DNA of 64,000 nucleotides from Vibrio splendidus (GCF_001557875.1 NZ_LNRF01000001.1:434001-498000); one strand, 5' to 3'. Shown: positions 20,226-29,643, counted from the stretch's first letter. Notes: generated by a model from the sequence alone, not told the origin. A program made the numbers and translations.

Positions 20226-20445
20226 TTTACTCAATATTATTGCTGTTTATCTCTTTGTCAGTATGCGATGAGTATAATTGTTTTGATGCATAAAATTAAG
20301 TTTATGGTGGATTTTAGTAAAAGTTTTCTTACGAGAGATTAGTTTATTGGGTGGGCAGTATCAAAAAGTTGTACTTGGTAATTTAGTCTAGACTGATATC
20401 ACAAAATATTTCTGATTGACTGGCATTTTATTGAGGAGGTGACCA

Positions 20446-20510
20446 GTGAAAATATTGTTATAAGGAGTAAGGAGGTTAGTTAAATGGAGAGTTTAATTAT
20501 TGAAGCGTAA
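20446..20510 (+). other. Two minute reading frames with perfect Shine-Dalgarno sequences
   Basis: Within the 629-base gap 20073-20701, GAGGAGGT precedes a 5-codon frame from GTG 20446, and AAGGAGG precedes an 8-codon frame from ATG 20484 (MESLIIEA). No plus-strand gene follows closely. They could be leader-peptide remnants or chance; nothing else is recognised in this gap except the downstream terminator. Confidence 0.2.
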
Positions 20511-20649
20511 TCATATTATATAGTTATTTCCTAAACTTACTATATATTTGTCCTATTTATTACTCGATCTTAAAAATACTTGGTATCTCACCTTTCTCTC
20601 TTTGCTTGATAGGCGGAATGAGGAGATTGCCTACAAGCAGGCAAGAAAA

Positions 20650-20673
20650 AAGCACGCCCAATAGGACGTGCTT
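20650..20673 (-). terminator. Intrinsic terminator after the M19 dipeptidase gene
   Basis: On the minus strand AAGCACG-T-CC pairs with GG-G-CGTGCTT around TATT, followed by a T run, 29 bases after the stop. Confidence 0.87.
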
Positions 20674-20701
20674 CGAGTGTTTGAGCTTTGTTAGTAGCGA
20701 G

Positions 20702-21946
20702 CTACATAGCTAAGTTTTCATTTCTTAACTTGGTGAGCGCTTTTAGACGCTTTGCGTACTCTTTTTGGAACTTGTCTGGGTCAGTACCCTCAGATACTTG
20801 AGCGTACACTCGCATCTTGTTACCACCGTAGATCTTGGCAAGATCATCGTTGCTGTAACCGCGTTTCCACAGTTCATCGGTAATCGCCGCTAGGATCTTT
20901 GACAGCTCACCATTACCGGTCGCACCTTTGTTGAATGCTTCTATCATGTAGCCGCCATCGTCGTACATTTTTGCATTCTTGGTTGCGAAATCCACAACCA
21001 TTGCGGTAGAGAACATATCATCAGTTGCAATACCTACGTGGTCAACGCCTACCAATTTTACGTAGTAATCGATCATATCAGCAGCTTGAACAGGAGGTAT
21101 ATCTTCAGGCCAAACGCCGTCCATCATCCATTCCGTGAAGGTTGGGGCAACGTAGCCACCTGATTTAGCCGCGCGTATTGCCTCATCATCGGGAATAGCA
21201 CGGTAGCAACCTTGTGGTGTTGCATCTGGCTCACTCTTATAAAGCCCTGCAGGCACTGAGTGAGTGTAAACAAATGGAGTTCCAGGATACTTCTCTTCCA
21301 TGTAATCCATCGCGTCATTTGCAGTCTTTGAGCCTGTGTGGCTGAGATCGAGAATGACTTGGTACTCGACCATCGAATCAATAACAGATTCTCCCCAAGG
21401 TGTTAGGCCTATATCTCTACCGTTAAATGCTGCTAATTGCCCTGAGCCTGTTCTGAAAATGTCGTTATACGCCAAGATCATGCTTTTTAAACCCATGTCT
21501 TTTAGAATCGCCATTTTGGTCACATCTTCTTCCAGAATAGTGGCGGTTTGGCTGTTCCAAAGTACGGCGGTTTTGCCTTCGGTGTGCGCTTTTTCAATGT
21601 CATTATTGGAATGCGCGATGATGAAATTGTCAGGTTGCTTTGCCATTGCAGAGCGGTGTTTATGATGGTGAAACAAGAAGTCATCAAAGTTGTGATCAGC
21701 AGCGGTAATGGTGTATTCATGCCCTGTGATACCTGCATCACGAGCATCTTGGAAGTAATCCAACAGTTGTTGCTCGTCCTGCCAACCAGCACCATAAGGG
21801 CTTGCGAGCATACCAATGACAATGGTGTCTTGGACAAATGTTTTAGCCTTGTCTGATGCTGGCCAGGTCTTACTCTCAACACTTGCCTGTGCAACACCAA
21901 CACTCATTGCGATGCTTGCTGCTACTAACGTGATCTTTTTAAACAT
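20702..21946 (-). CDS. Secreted M19 (renal dipeptidase-like) family protein with divergent metal site
   Basis: 414 residues. A signal peptide ending near AQA-SVES (residue 22) places it in the periplasm. M19 enzymes are dizinc TIM-barrel hydrolases of dipeptides. ILDLSHTG and [10 protein letters not shown] supply the two barrel histidines and VGIATDD the late Asp. However, the usual N-terminal His-x-Asp motif is replaced in the [13 protein letters not shown] segment, and the bridging-Glu strand reads [11 protein letters not shown] recognised divergent M19 subgroup has similar replacements, so the metal count and reaction may differ. GAGAGG before ATG 21946 is the ribosome binding site. An AraC-type regulator is divergent. 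Confidence 0.85.
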   Translation of the reverse strand: MFKKITLVAASIAMSVGVAQASVESKTWPASDKAKTFVQDTIVIGMLASPYGAGWQDEQQLLDYFQDARDAGITGHEYTITAADHNFDDFLFHHHKHRSAMAKQPDNFIIAHSNNDIEKAHTEGKTAVLWNSQTATILEEDVTKMAILKDMGLKSMILAYNDIFRTGSGQLAAFNGRDIGLTPWGESVIDSMVEYQVILDLSHTGSKTANDAMDYMEEKYPGTPFVYTHSVPAGLYKSEPDATPQGCYRAIPDDEAIRAAKSGGYVAPTFTEWMMDGVWPEDIPPVQAADMIDYYVKLVGVDHVGIATDDMFSTAMVVDFATKNAKMYDDGGYMIEAFNKGATGNGELSKILAAITDELWKRGYSNDDLAKIYGGNKMRVYAQVSEGTDPDKFQKEYAKRLKALTKLRNENLAM

Positions 21947-22286
21947 GAAAACCTCTCAATTACAGGCTTAAGTCCATTTATATTTATGCCTAGATTTAAT
22001 AGTAGACCCTGACGGTATCGTTGAGTCATTTAAAATTGATAACCCTGTCATACTTTGTAATCAAAGCGTTACGTCCTGAATTGTGATTTCGCCTTAATGC
22101 AAAAACTTAAAGCGTCTCTTGTTAACTTGAGGTAATAGTAGCTAAGCTAGAAAAGTAAAATGCGCATTTTGTGCCAATGAGCTTAGAGCCGGTATTGATG
22201 AAGATATTGATGAAGATATTGATGCTGATATTGGGTTGAGTTTTGGACTTTACCTGTTTTGAACAAGATAAAGGAATCGTGAACTG
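21947..22286. promoter_or_regulatory. Divergent region between dipeptidase and AraC genes, with short direct repeats
   Basis: 340 bases. A 12-base unit, AAGATATTGATG, occurs twice in tandem at 22201-22224, flanked by degenerate copies (about 22189-22236). A 20-codon hydrophobic frame, ATG 22177 to TGA 22239, runs through the repeats in plus orientation but lacks a ribosome binding site. AAGGA at about 22271 serves ATG 22287. No clear operator was found. Confidence 0.45.
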
Positions 22287-23243
22287 ATGCTTGAGTTACC
22301 ATTGATTGCGAAGAGTGTTGTGAGCCATTTTCAACAGTGTGTGCGGGAAGATAAGTCATTAGATCTATATCATGCCGCGATAGAAGCGCTCGCAGTTCAA
22401 GTGAGCATGCCATTCTCAATGGAGACTTCAGTTGCTCAATATGTCTCGTTTAATGTGTTTACTCAGTTCTTAGAGGGTTTGAGGAAGGTATTACCGTCTG
22501 AGGTGTTTGTTTCTTCGTTATTAGGCAGTGCTAAACGAGCCGCTCTCGAACTCGATTTTTCCAACCATTCAGCTCAAGATTTTCTCGCCCTTTTTCCGTT
22601 TGAACAATGGTCCGTTGAATCGTCTTCACAGTCATTGAAGCTTTCATTTCGAGTATCTAATAGCTCGCTCAATGGTATTGAAGCCGAGCTGTTTTTGATT
22701 GTTTATAGCCACACTTATTTCAAAACTCAGCAGACTAATATTGATAAGCCAATTCGTTACGATTTAGTTTCGGTGTCGGCGAGTGCGTTAAGTGAGTTGA
22801 GAATACAAACGGAAACGCCACAGTATATAGGTCAAAATGAGACGTGCATTTCGTATCACCCCATTGATCGAGATTGCTCAATCAAAGCGGTGTCAACGGC
22901 CACTACTTCTACCTTCAAGGTGACACAAGCATTACTTCCTTATATCGGTCGAGTAGATGTAGATTTGGTCTCGTTTGGTCAGATAAACCGAATGGGTAAG
23001 CGCACAGTCCAAAGGGCGCTTAGTGAAGAGGGGACGACTTTTCGGACTATCAAAGAAGCTCTGTCTTTTGAGTTCGCCAAGCGCGTTATGACTGAGCAAG
23101 ACTATTCGATCTCAGATATTGCGCTTCACTTGGGATACGCAGATGCCTCACAATTTATAAGAGCGTTTAAGCGATCGAACGGAATAACACCGCTTCAATG
23201 GAAAAAGAACAAAAAGAGTGCAGGTGATGACATAAACGTATAA
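22287..23243 (+). CDS. AraC family transcriptional regulator
   Basis: 318 residues. The N-terminal 200 residues resemble the AraC-binding-like domain seen in many Vibrio regulators but have no recognised ligand motif. The C-terminal double HTH (about 230-312) contains KRTVQRALSEEGTTFRTIKEALSFEFAKRVMTEQDYSISDIALHLGYADASQFIRAFKRSNGITPLQW, a clear AraC signature. It diverges from the secreted M19 gene across a 340-base gap, so it probably regulates that gene. Signal unknown. Confidence 0.88.
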   Translation: MLELPLIAKSVVSHFQQCVREDKSLDLYHAAIEALAVQVSMPFSMETSVAQYVSFNVFTQFLEGLRKVLPSEVFVSSLLGSAKRAALELDFSNHSAQDFLALFPFEQWSVESSSQSLKLSFRVSNSSLNGIEAELFLIVYSHTYFKTQQTNIDKPIRYDLVSVSASALSELRIQTETPQYIGQNETCISYHPIDRDCSIKAVSTATTSTFKVTQALLPYIGRVDVDLVSFGQINRMGKRTVQRALSEEGTTFRTIKEALSFEFAKRVMTEQDYSISDIALHLGYADASQFIRAFKRSNGITPLQWKKNKKSAGDDINV

Positions 23244-23465
23244 CGCTTATAAAGCACCGACCATATTCCCATCTGAAGCTGATTTATGTTGATGATTGAC
23301 TCGTTAGTGAATATTGAGAAGGCCGTCGTAATGATGGTCTTTTTTGTACTCTATTGGTTGTATATTCTACTCGAGACTTTTAATTTATAAACGTTCGCTA
23401 TGAATCTTGATGCGTGGCACTTTGTGTCTTTTTCCATCAATAACATGGCGATCACAGGAGTATGT

Positions 23466-24089
23466 ATGAGTTCTAATGAAATCAAAAATGTGGTGTTTGA
23501 TGTGGGTAATGTCATTGTGCGTTGGGCACCTCTGGAAATTGCCCGTCTTACTTTTGGTGATACTGAAAACTTGGAGTCTCGAGCTCGTTCTGTTTTCCAA
23601 AGCACGATTTGGTTGGATTTGAACAAAGGATTCTTGACCGAAAGTGAGGCTAAGCTGCGTTATCAACATGAGCTCGGCTTATCTCCATTAGAGTGCGATC
23701 GCCTGTTCTATTACGTTAAGCAAACGCAGATCTTACTGCACGGTTCAGTTGAACTCATCGAGCGTGTAAAGCGATCTGGGTATGGTGTGTACGCGCTTAC
23801 AGACAATGTGGTCGAGATTGTTGATTACTTAAAAAATACCTATCAATTTTGGGCGTTGTTTGATGGTGCGGCAGTCTCCGCTGAGCTTGGTATGCTTAAG
23901 CCACAACCTGAAATCTACCAAGCGCTTTTATCTAATTATGGGCTTAAAGCTTCAGAAACCGTCTTCCTCGACGATATGCCTTATAACGTTGAAGGTGCGA
24001 GATCTGTGGGTATGGCTGCTATCCAGTTTACCGATGCCGTTCTGTGTGAAAACAGCTTGCAGGCGCTTGGCGTTAATTTAATAGATTGA
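23466..24089 (+). CDS. HAD family phosphatase (YihX-like)
   Basis: 207 residues from ATG 23466, chosen because AGGAG lies 5 bases upstream; an in-frame ATG at 23400 lacks one. HAD motif I is NVVFDVGNVIV (nucleophile Asp near 11), motif II ALTDN, motif III lysine in LGMLKPQPEIYQ, and motif IV VFLDDMPYNVEGA. The alpha-helical cap (about 20-85) contains WLDLNKGFLTESEAKLRY. YihX-type members hydrolyse sugar phosphates such as glucose 1-phosphate; the substrate here is not determined. It is 37 bases upstream of the gluzincin gene and may be co-transcribed with it. Confidence 0.87.
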   Translation: MSSNEIKNVVFDVGNVIVRWAPLEIARLTFGDTENLESRARSVFQSTIWLDLNKGFLTESEAKLRYQHELGLSPLECDRLFYYVKQTQILLHGSVELIERVKRSGYGVYALTDNVVEIVDYLKNTYQFWALFDGAAVSAELGMLKPQPEIYQALLSNYGLKASETVFLDDMPYNVEGARSVGMAAIQFTDAVLCENSLQALGVNLID

Positions 24090-24126
24090 CACCTTGGCGA
24101 GTGAGTTAAATTTGAGGATGTAGAAA

Positions 24127-24960
24127 ATGAAAAGATACCCACCTAAGTCTATCGTTACATTCTTGTTTTTGACTATGTCGGTGCTGGTTTTAGTCGTGGC
24201 TTTCGTGCTTCAAATTCGCGGTGAACAAACATGTGATAGTTGCTATGAATCAGATAAAGGACAGTTTAAGTTTGTCCTTTACGATGGAACTTCACCTGCG
24301 ATAATTCCAAGTATTCACAACGAGCTATTACTCAAGCAGGCTCCTTTGATGAAGAGCTTCGGCCTGGACTCAATACCGGTCATAACAGTGAGAGTATGGC
24401 AAAGCCAAAAGGCCTATTTAGATGAGCAAGAGCGTAGCATTGGACAGCGATATGCGTTTTCTACAGGCTACATCGAGCCTAAAAGTAATGAAATCAGGCT
24501 GCTTTATTTTGGTGGTGAAATCCAACGAATAGCATTGCATGAGTTTGTGCACTTACTGACACTTCAAATCAACCCCAATTTTGCGAATAACCCTCGTTGG
24601 TTGTGGGAAGCGGTGGCTATCTATAAATCTGAAGATTATTGGTTCCACATGAATAACAGGAATGCCATCAAAGCCCGTTTTGATGGGCTTGTTCAAGAGT
24701 TATATATCAACCCTAATGGTGGTTCAACAATCTATGAAGTCGGTTATACCATCGGTGAGTTTATCGAGCGTTCTTGGGGGGAGGAGGCTTTTATCAAGCT
24801 CATAAAGAGTAACGGTGATGTATCTGGAATAACGAATGAGCCGATAGAGTCGCTATTTTCAGGGTGGAAGGATTTCGTGAAAAATACCTATCTTAGCTCA
24901 CCACAAAGCGAGTATGAGAAGGCTTTAGAACGGAGCCCATTGCAGGCCTCAGAGCAGTGA
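24127..24960 (+). CDS. Membrane-anchored gluzincin-type metallopeptidase, function unknown
   Basis: 277 residues. One N-terminal membrane segment (about 9-30) leaves the rest outside the cytoplasm. The zinc motif HEFVH is at residues 138-142 with a probable third ligand Glu161 in LWEAVAIY, a peptidase MA-like gluzincin layout. A CDSC pair near residue 36 could form a disulfide. It is preceded by a HAD phosphatase gene and followed by a strong terminator. I do not recognise a characterised homologue. The substrate could be cell-wall or envelope protein; that is speculative. Confidence 0.75.
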   Translation: MKRYPPKSIVTFLFLTMSVLVLVVAFVLQIRGEQTCDSCYESDKGQFKFVLYDGTSPAIIPSIHNELLLKQAPLMKSFGLDSIPVITVRVWQSQKAYLDEQERSIGQRYAFSTGYIEPKSNEIRLLYFGGEIQRIALHEFVHLLTLQINPNFANNPRWLWEAVAIYKSEDYWFHMNNRNAIKARFDGLVQELYINPNGGSTIYEVGYTIGEFIERSWGEEAFIKLIKSNGDVSGITNEPIESLFSGWKDFVKNTYLSSPQSEYEKALERSPLQASEQ

Positions 24961-25018
24961 GTGAGATTAACTGTGTAGAAAGTTAACCGTACGATAGAAC
25001 AACGCTGTTTATTAGATT

Positions 25019-25050
25019 AAGAGCCATGTTATTGAAACATGGCTCTTTTT
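25019..25050 (+). terminator. Intrinsic terminator after the gluzincin gene
   Basis: Perfect 12-bp stem AAGAGCCATGTT / AACATGGCTCTT with a 5-base loop and T run. Confidence 0.92.
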
Positions 25051-25081
25051 GTTTTTAGATTTGGATACGCAACTTGCTTTT

Positions 25082-25666
25082 TTAGTCGTGGGCTTGTTCG
25101 GCATTCAAGTGTCGAATCAGCTTTGCTGGTGTGCCGCCGTACAAGCAACCTGGTGGTACATCACTGTTGACCACAGAGTTGGCTGCGATCACAGAGCGAG
25201 CACCAATGGTCACGCCTTGGTTAATCACCGAGTTTCCACCAATCCAGACATCATCTTCGATTGCGATAGGTAGACAGAAAGTTTCCCACTTGCGACGACT
25301 GAGGTGGTTCAGTGAGTGAGAGGCAGTGTAAAACTGGACACTTGGTCCCACCAATACATTGTTGCCAATTTTGATGTTGGAGCCGTCAAGCATCACCACA
25401 TTCATGTTGATGAAGGTGTCGTCACCAATCTCGATTGTTTTACCAAACTCACAATGAAAAGGGGGCTGGATTAAGCTGCTGCTACCAACCTTACCAAATA
25501 GCTGCTCTTGCAATGTGTGTTGCTGGTCTGGGTCTTGGTGGCTGTTGAAAGCCATTAGCGACTTTCTGGCATTGGAACGCATGGTTTCAATTTCTTGGTC
25601 TGCACCATTATATACTTGCCCAGATAGCATCTTTTCTAGTTCAGTTTTAACGTTTGTATTACTCAT
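25082..25666 (-). CDS. Sugar O-acetyltransferase, maltose/galactoside acetyltransferase (Maa/LacA) family
   Basis: 194 residues: an N-terminal Mac domain (about 5-60) with EKMLSGQVYNGADQEIE, then a left-handed beta-helix of hexapeptide repeats (about 70-185). FIQ-like contacts are absent, but FINMNVVMLDGSNIKIGNNVLVGPSVQFYTASH gives the catalytic His, and IEDDVWIGGNSVINQGVTIGARSVIAANSVV is diagnostic. Uses acetyl-CoA to acetylate a sugar 6-hydroxyl in the cytoplasm. It is a single gene, convergent with the gluzincin gene. The acceptor sugar is not known. Confidence 0.9.
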   Translation of the reverse strand: MSNTNVKTELEKMLSGQVYNGADQEIETMRSNARKSLMAFNSHQDPDQQHTLQEQLFGKVGSSSLIQPPFHCEFGKTIEIGDDTFINMNVVMLDGSNIKIGNNVLVGPSVQFYTASHSLNHLSRRKWETFCLPIAIEDDVWIGGNSVINQGVTIGARSVIAANSVVNSDVPPGCLYGGTPAKLIRHLNAEQAHD

Positions 25667-25696
25667 GCTTGCCCACTCTCCGAGAGTCTCGGTTTA

Positions 25697-25871
25697 ATAC
25701 CAATCGTAGTAAATAACTGGTCATCCTAGCTGGTTAAAACGCTCAATAACTGCGTTAGAAATTTTGATTGTAGAATAACTACTTATCGAAACTCTTTGTA
25801 GAATAGAGCCGCCTTGTTCTTAAGCCTTTTTCCTGCGCTATTTATGAGCACTTACTTATTGTGATTGGTAT
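25697..25871. mobile_element. MITE-like inverted-repeat element (Vibrio type)
   Basis: About 175 bases bounded by imperfect 20-base terminal inverted repeats, ATACCAATCGTAGTAAATAA at 25697-25716 and TTACTTATTGTGATTGGTAT at 25852-25871 (16 of 20 matches as inverted repeats). It contains no ORF and lies wholly in the gap between the acetyltransferase and add. The left end recurs exactly, inverted, at 45388-45407. I recall elements with these ends being common in Vibrio genomes; that needs a genome search. Confidence 0.7.
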
Positions 25872-25914
25872 AAATGACGAATACTGCAAGATTAGCGATT
25901 TTCGGGCATAAAAA

Positions 25915-25940
25915 AAGAGAAAAGCCTCAGCCTTTCTCTT
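25915..25940 (-). terminator. Intrinsic terminator after adenosine deaminase gene
   Basis: Minus strand: AAGAGAAAGGC pairs with GCTTTTCTCTT with one mismatch around TGAG, followed by a T run, about 36 bases after the add stop. Confidence 0.85.
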
Positions 25941-25975
25941 CCTGTTTTTCTACTTAGCAATCAAGATTGCTTAAA

Positions 25976-26974
25976 TTAGATTTGCTTAACGAAACCCATC
26001 AAGTGCTGTTTCACTTCGTCTGAAGCAAAAGCGCTTTCTACAGAGTACTTGTAGATCTCTGCGTAATCTTCTTGTGTTAGGCCGAAGGTTTCACATACAC
26101 GCTTCACTTCGTTAGTCATGGTTGTGTTCGACACAGTGCGGTTGTCTGTGTTGATCGTTACAACGATGCCGTCTTTCTTGAATTCAGCAATTGGGTGGTC
26201 GCTGAATTTGTGAATACACTTAGTTTGCACGTTACTTGTTGGGCAAGTTTCAAGCGCAACTTGCTTCTCTTTAACGATGTTGTATGCGTCTTCGTTACCT
26301 TGGATGTGAACACCGTGGCCGATACGTTCAGCATCAAGCAGTGTTACGGCATCGTAAACGTTCTGACCATGCCATTGCTCACCTGCGTGAACCGTCACAC
26401 GGTAGCCTTTTTCGATCGCGTATTGCGTGTACTCCGGGAATTCAGCGCAGAAGCCAGGCTTTTCACCGCCAGCGATATCAAATGCAACCACGCCTTTACC
26501 TAGGTAAGGTTGGCCGGCGTCGATCACGTCTTTGATCGAGTCTTTAGGGAACATACGCAGTACAGACATGATGTAGTTGCCCTTGATGTCGTATTTCTCT
26601 TCTGCACGCTTCATGCCTTTAACCGCACTTGCGATGATCGCATCAAGAGACAAGCCCTTGTTTACGTGAAGAATCGGTGCAAAACGAACTTCAAGGTATT
26701 TAACGTTCTCTAGTGCAGCGTCTTCGTAAAGCTCAAAAGATATACGTTCGATCGCTTCTTCCGTTTGCATCACTTGCAGCGGCAGGCTAAAGCAAGCTAG
26801 GTACTCATCAAGGTTTTTGCAATCTTCAGGCACTGTTAGAGACTTAACTACCGCTTCACGGTCTTCTGGAAGTTCGATTCCGTACTGTTTCGCCAGATCA
26901 ATAATGGTGTCTGGACGAACGCTTCCGTCTAGGTGGCAGTGCAGATCAATCTTAGGGAGTGCTAGAAAGTTCAT
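25976..26974 (-). CDS. add: Adenosine deaminase
   Basis: 332 residues, typical of bacterial Add; converts adenosine to inosine in the cytoplasm. Zinc ligands are in [11 protein letters not shown] (two His near 12-14), [11 protein letters not shown] (His and the catalytic Glu region), GHGVHIQGN and [10 protein letters not shown] (late Asp). [11 protein letters not shown] is characteristic. ATG 26974 is preceded by AAGGAATACTC. A LysR regulator is divergent 126 bases away, and a terminator follows. The NTDN in place of the more usual NTDDP is within family variation. Confidence 0.93.
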   Translation of the reverse strand: MNFLALPKIDLHCHLDGSVRPDTIIDLAKQYGIELPEDREAVVKSLTVPEDCKNLDEYLACFSLPLQVMQTEEAIERISFELYEDAALENVKYLEVRFAPILHVNKGLSLDAIIASAVKGMKRAEEKYDIKGNYIMSVLRMFPKDSIKDVIDAGQPYLGKGVVAFDIAGGEKPGFCAEFPEYTQYAIEKGYRVTVHAGEQWHGQNVYDAVTLLDAERIGHGVHIQGNEDAYNIVKEKQVALETCPTSNVQTKCIHKFSDHPIAEFKKDGIVVTINTDNRTVSNTTMTNEVKRVCETFGLTQEDYAEIYKYSVESAFASDEVKQHLMGFVKQI

Positions 26975-27100
26975 GAGTATTCCTTAGGTCTATTATTTTT
27001 TGAGTTATTAACTCATAGGTTACATGGGCTTAAATTAACAAGTTTGTGATATGATTTAAAGTGACATAAAGTCATCATTAATCTGAATCTAAGGAATATC

Positions 27101-28048
27101 ATGGTAGATGTTAAGAGCTTACTCAAATGTGATATGAATTTACTGCTGTGTTTACACGTGTTGCTTGAAGAGCGCAGCGTGAGCAAAACGGCAGAGCGAT
27201 TGTTCCTTAGCCAGTCTGCGGTGAGTAAACAACTCACCAAGCTACGCTCTTTGTTTGATGACCCTTTGTTTGAACGCGAGTCAAAAGGTCTGTTTCCAAC
27301 CCCGAAAGCCACCTCTTTAGCGCCTAAGATTCATCAGATCCTTCTGCAAGTTGAACAGCTAACTGTGCCGGACATTTTTGAGCCGAAAGACAGCGAGCGC
27401 ACTTTTAATATCGATCTTGTTGAAACAGCTTATACCGCGATCTATCCTAAATTTATGCCTAACGCGTTGGCAGATGCGCCGAACATTACGGTAAACAGCA
27501 CTACTTGGAGTAGCGAAACCTTCAAGCGCCTACTAAAGCGTGAGGTCGATTTTGGGATTGGAATTTTTGAGCTCGATGAAAGAGCGAGTACTCACATTCA
27601 AAATATCCCTGCTGAGCTAAACCATGTCGAATTGTTGCAAGATTACTCTGTGTGTTTGATGCGTAATGATCACCCGGTGCTTCAAGAAGATTGGAACCTA
27701 CAAGCCTTCCTTAAATACCGTCATATTCAGTTAGTCACTGGTGGCGTTGGCGACTGGTTGCTTCTGGAGATCTTGCAAGCCAAACAGCTTCAAATTAACA
27801 AAGCCGCCAACGTGTCAGACATCACCAGCGCAGTAAAGCTGTGTAAACAAAGCGATTTGCTGATGTGTTATCCGTACAACTCGGTTCGTGACTATATTGA
27901 GAGTGGCGAGCTGGTGATGAAGCCTATTCCCATTGAGTTGGTTCCCGGTGGTTTGTTTTTGCTTTGGCATCGTTACTTTGAATCTGAACCAAGCCACAAA
28001 TGGCTCCGCGACCTCATTGTTAATAAGACTCAAGAACCTCAGCTGTAA
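27101..28048 (+). CDS. LysR family transcriptional regulator
   Basis: 315 residues. The N-terminal winged helix (about 8-68) reads NLLLCLHVLLEERSVSKTAERLFLSQSAVSKQLTKLRSLFDDPLFER, a clear LysR HTH. The effector-binding domain (about 95-305) is of the LeuO/NodD-like subgroup judged by length and start. It diverges from add over 126 bases and is the obvious candidate regulator of add, though no T-N11-A box was assigned. The ligand is unknown. Confidence 0.9.
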   Translation: MVDVKSLLKCDMNLLLCLHVLLEERSVSKTAERLFLSQSAVSKQLTKLRSLFDDPLFERESKGLFPTPKATSLAPKIHQILLQVEQLTVPDIFEPKDSERTFNIDLVETAYTAIYPKFMPNALADAPNITVNSTTWSSETFKRLLKREVDFGIGIFELDERASTHIQNIPAELNHVELLQDYSVCLMRNDHPVLQEDWNLQAFLKYRHIQLVTGGVGDWLLLEILQAKQLQINKAANVSDITSAVKLCKQSDLLMCYPYNSVRDYIESGELVMKPIPIELVPGGLFLLWHRYFESEPSHKWLRDLIVNKTQEPQL

Positions 28049-28165
28049 ACTTCAAGCAACGATGAGCAAAACGGTGAAATAACTTTTTGAAATTTATTTC
28101 GTCTTTTTAGAATGAGCATCGTCTTACTACGGGTGCCAAATGCCCGCCAAGAATGAGATATCTAA

Positions 28166-29620
28166 ATGAATTCAATGCCATTGATTCCGCAGCAAGTAAT
28201 TGAAGATGCTTGTGAGTGGGCCATTATGCACGGTGTCGCTTTTCGTCAGTCTGACAATACCGCGAGACATTGCCCTTTTAGCCTTGCTCCAATGAGTATT
28301 GAGCGTGAGGTTTTTGAACACCTGTTGAAGGTGACGCCGCTTATCACCAAGCTCATCAACAATGTCTCGGAAGACCATGACTTTTTACAGTCATCATTGA
28401 GCGATATGGCTAAAGCCGATCCGTTTTTTGGTCGCTTGATGGAGCTTCATCAACAGGCCCATGGCAGTGCCGATGAGCGCTTGAATCCAGCTCGACAACC
28501 TTTGTTGTTGATGCGTACTGATTTCATGGATGACCGCCAACACGGTGCAAAAGTGATTGAGTTTAATGGCATTGCTGCAGGAATGGCGCCTTTTGGTCAA
28601 CGCGCAACGGAATTTCATGCGTTCATGCAAAATCAGTGGCCAAACGTTTATAACAATTGGTTGGAAGAATTGTCAGCAACACCGGCGGAAAACCAAGGCT
28701 TAACGCAGTTGGCTTATGGTATCGCTAATGCTGCAAGGCAAGTGAAAACCGATTTTAATGAGCAAGATAAACCAGTTTTCTTGATGGTGGTGCAGAAGAA
28801 CGAAGACAACGTATATGACCAACATTTGCTCGAAGTTGAACTGCAAAAGCAAGGCATTCGCACGGTGCGTCGTACTTTTGAACAGTTGAGCTGTCAGCTT
28901 TCAACAGGAGATAACCAACGTTTGTTGCTGCAAGATGTTGGCGCGGTCGATGTGGTGTATCTAAGAGCTGGCTATCAGTATTCAGATTACTGGGCTCCAG
29001 AACTCAACGAATCGGTTTGTTGCCACACGCTAAGTCAGACTCGCTTATTTATGGAACAACACCATGTCGCAATGAACGCGACCATCAGCCAACAGTTAGC
29101 GACCAGTAAAACCATGCAAATGCTGCTGACCATGATGCCAGCAACAGAATACGCACGCTGGGGTTTAACGTTACAAGAAGCCGAACTGGTCAAGAGTGTA
29201 TTAGCCGGTATGAAGCCAATCACCAGTGAATCGATAGAGTGGTTTAACACGCAAGCTAATAAGCAAGAGTGGGTGTTGAAAAACCAAGGTGAGGGAGGTG
29301 GCCACTGTGTTTTTGGTGACGATATAAGCCAGCAACTGAGTCAACTTAAGCCAGAAGAGTACGACGCATGGGCACTGATGCAGCGCTTATACCCACACGA
29401 ACGTGACGTGCCGACTATTGCAGTGCGTGATACCCAACAAACGCTCGTGACAGACTTAGTCAGCGAAGTGGGTTTGTTCACCGCTTACTACCAAGGTGAA
29501 CCAGTAACAGAGCTTGGCGGCTACGCGGGCTACTTAATCCGCAGCAAACCCGCTAGCGAAAATGAAGGTGGAATCCACAGTGGAAAAGGGATTCTCGATT
29601 CGCTGGTGTTGATTGATTAG
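28166..29620 (+). CDS. Glutathione synthetase, eukaryotic (GSS) type ATP-grasp
   Basis: 484 residues, about the length of eukaryotic GSS and far longer than the roughly 315-residue bacterial GshB. Motifs run in the eukaryotic order: LLLMRTDFMDD (gamma-glutamylcysteine side), KVIEFNGIAAGMAPFG, VVYLRAGYQYSDYW, then the ATP loop WVLKNQGEGGGHCVFGDDI (about 370-388), WALMQRLYP, LVSEVGLFTAYY and AGYLIRSKPASENEGGIHSGKGILDS at the C-terminus (ATP/product loop). Joins gamma-Glu-Cys and Gly. Vibrios normally have a separate gshA-gshB route, so this would be an extra or specialised ligase, and another gamma-glutamyl-type peptide product is possible. Single gene with its own terminator; no gshA neighbour. 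Confidence 0.88.
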   Translation: MNSMPLIPQQVIEDACEWAIMHGVAFRQSDNTARHCPFSLAPMSIEREVFEHLLKVTPLITKLINNVSEDHDFLQSSLSDMAKADPFFGRLMELHQQAHGSADERLNPARQPLLLMRTDFMDDRQHGAKVIEFNGIAAGMAPFGQRATEFHAFMQNQWPNVYNNWLEELSATPAENQGLTQLAYGIANAARQVKTDFNEQDKPVFLMVVQKNEDNVYDQHLLEVELQKQGIRTVRRTFEQLSCQLSTGDNQRLLLQDVGAVDVVYLRAGYQYSDYWAPELNESVCCHTLSQTRLFMEQHHVAMNATISQQLATSKTMQMLLTMMPATEYARWGLTLQEAELVKSVLAGMKPITSESIEWFNTQANKQEWVLKNQGEGGGHCVFGDDISQQLSQLKPEEYDAWALMQRLYPHERDVPTIAVRDTQQTLVTDLVSEVGLFTAYYQGEPVTELGGYAGYLIRSKPASENEGGIHSGKGILDSLVLID

Positions 29621-29643
29621 TGCTTAATTCTGATGACAGACAG

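Noticed and set aside
22183..22419. Minus-strand frame with HQY repeats before and inside the AraC gene
   Set aside because: The repeats come from the AAGATATTGATG array and the frame overlaps the AraC start.
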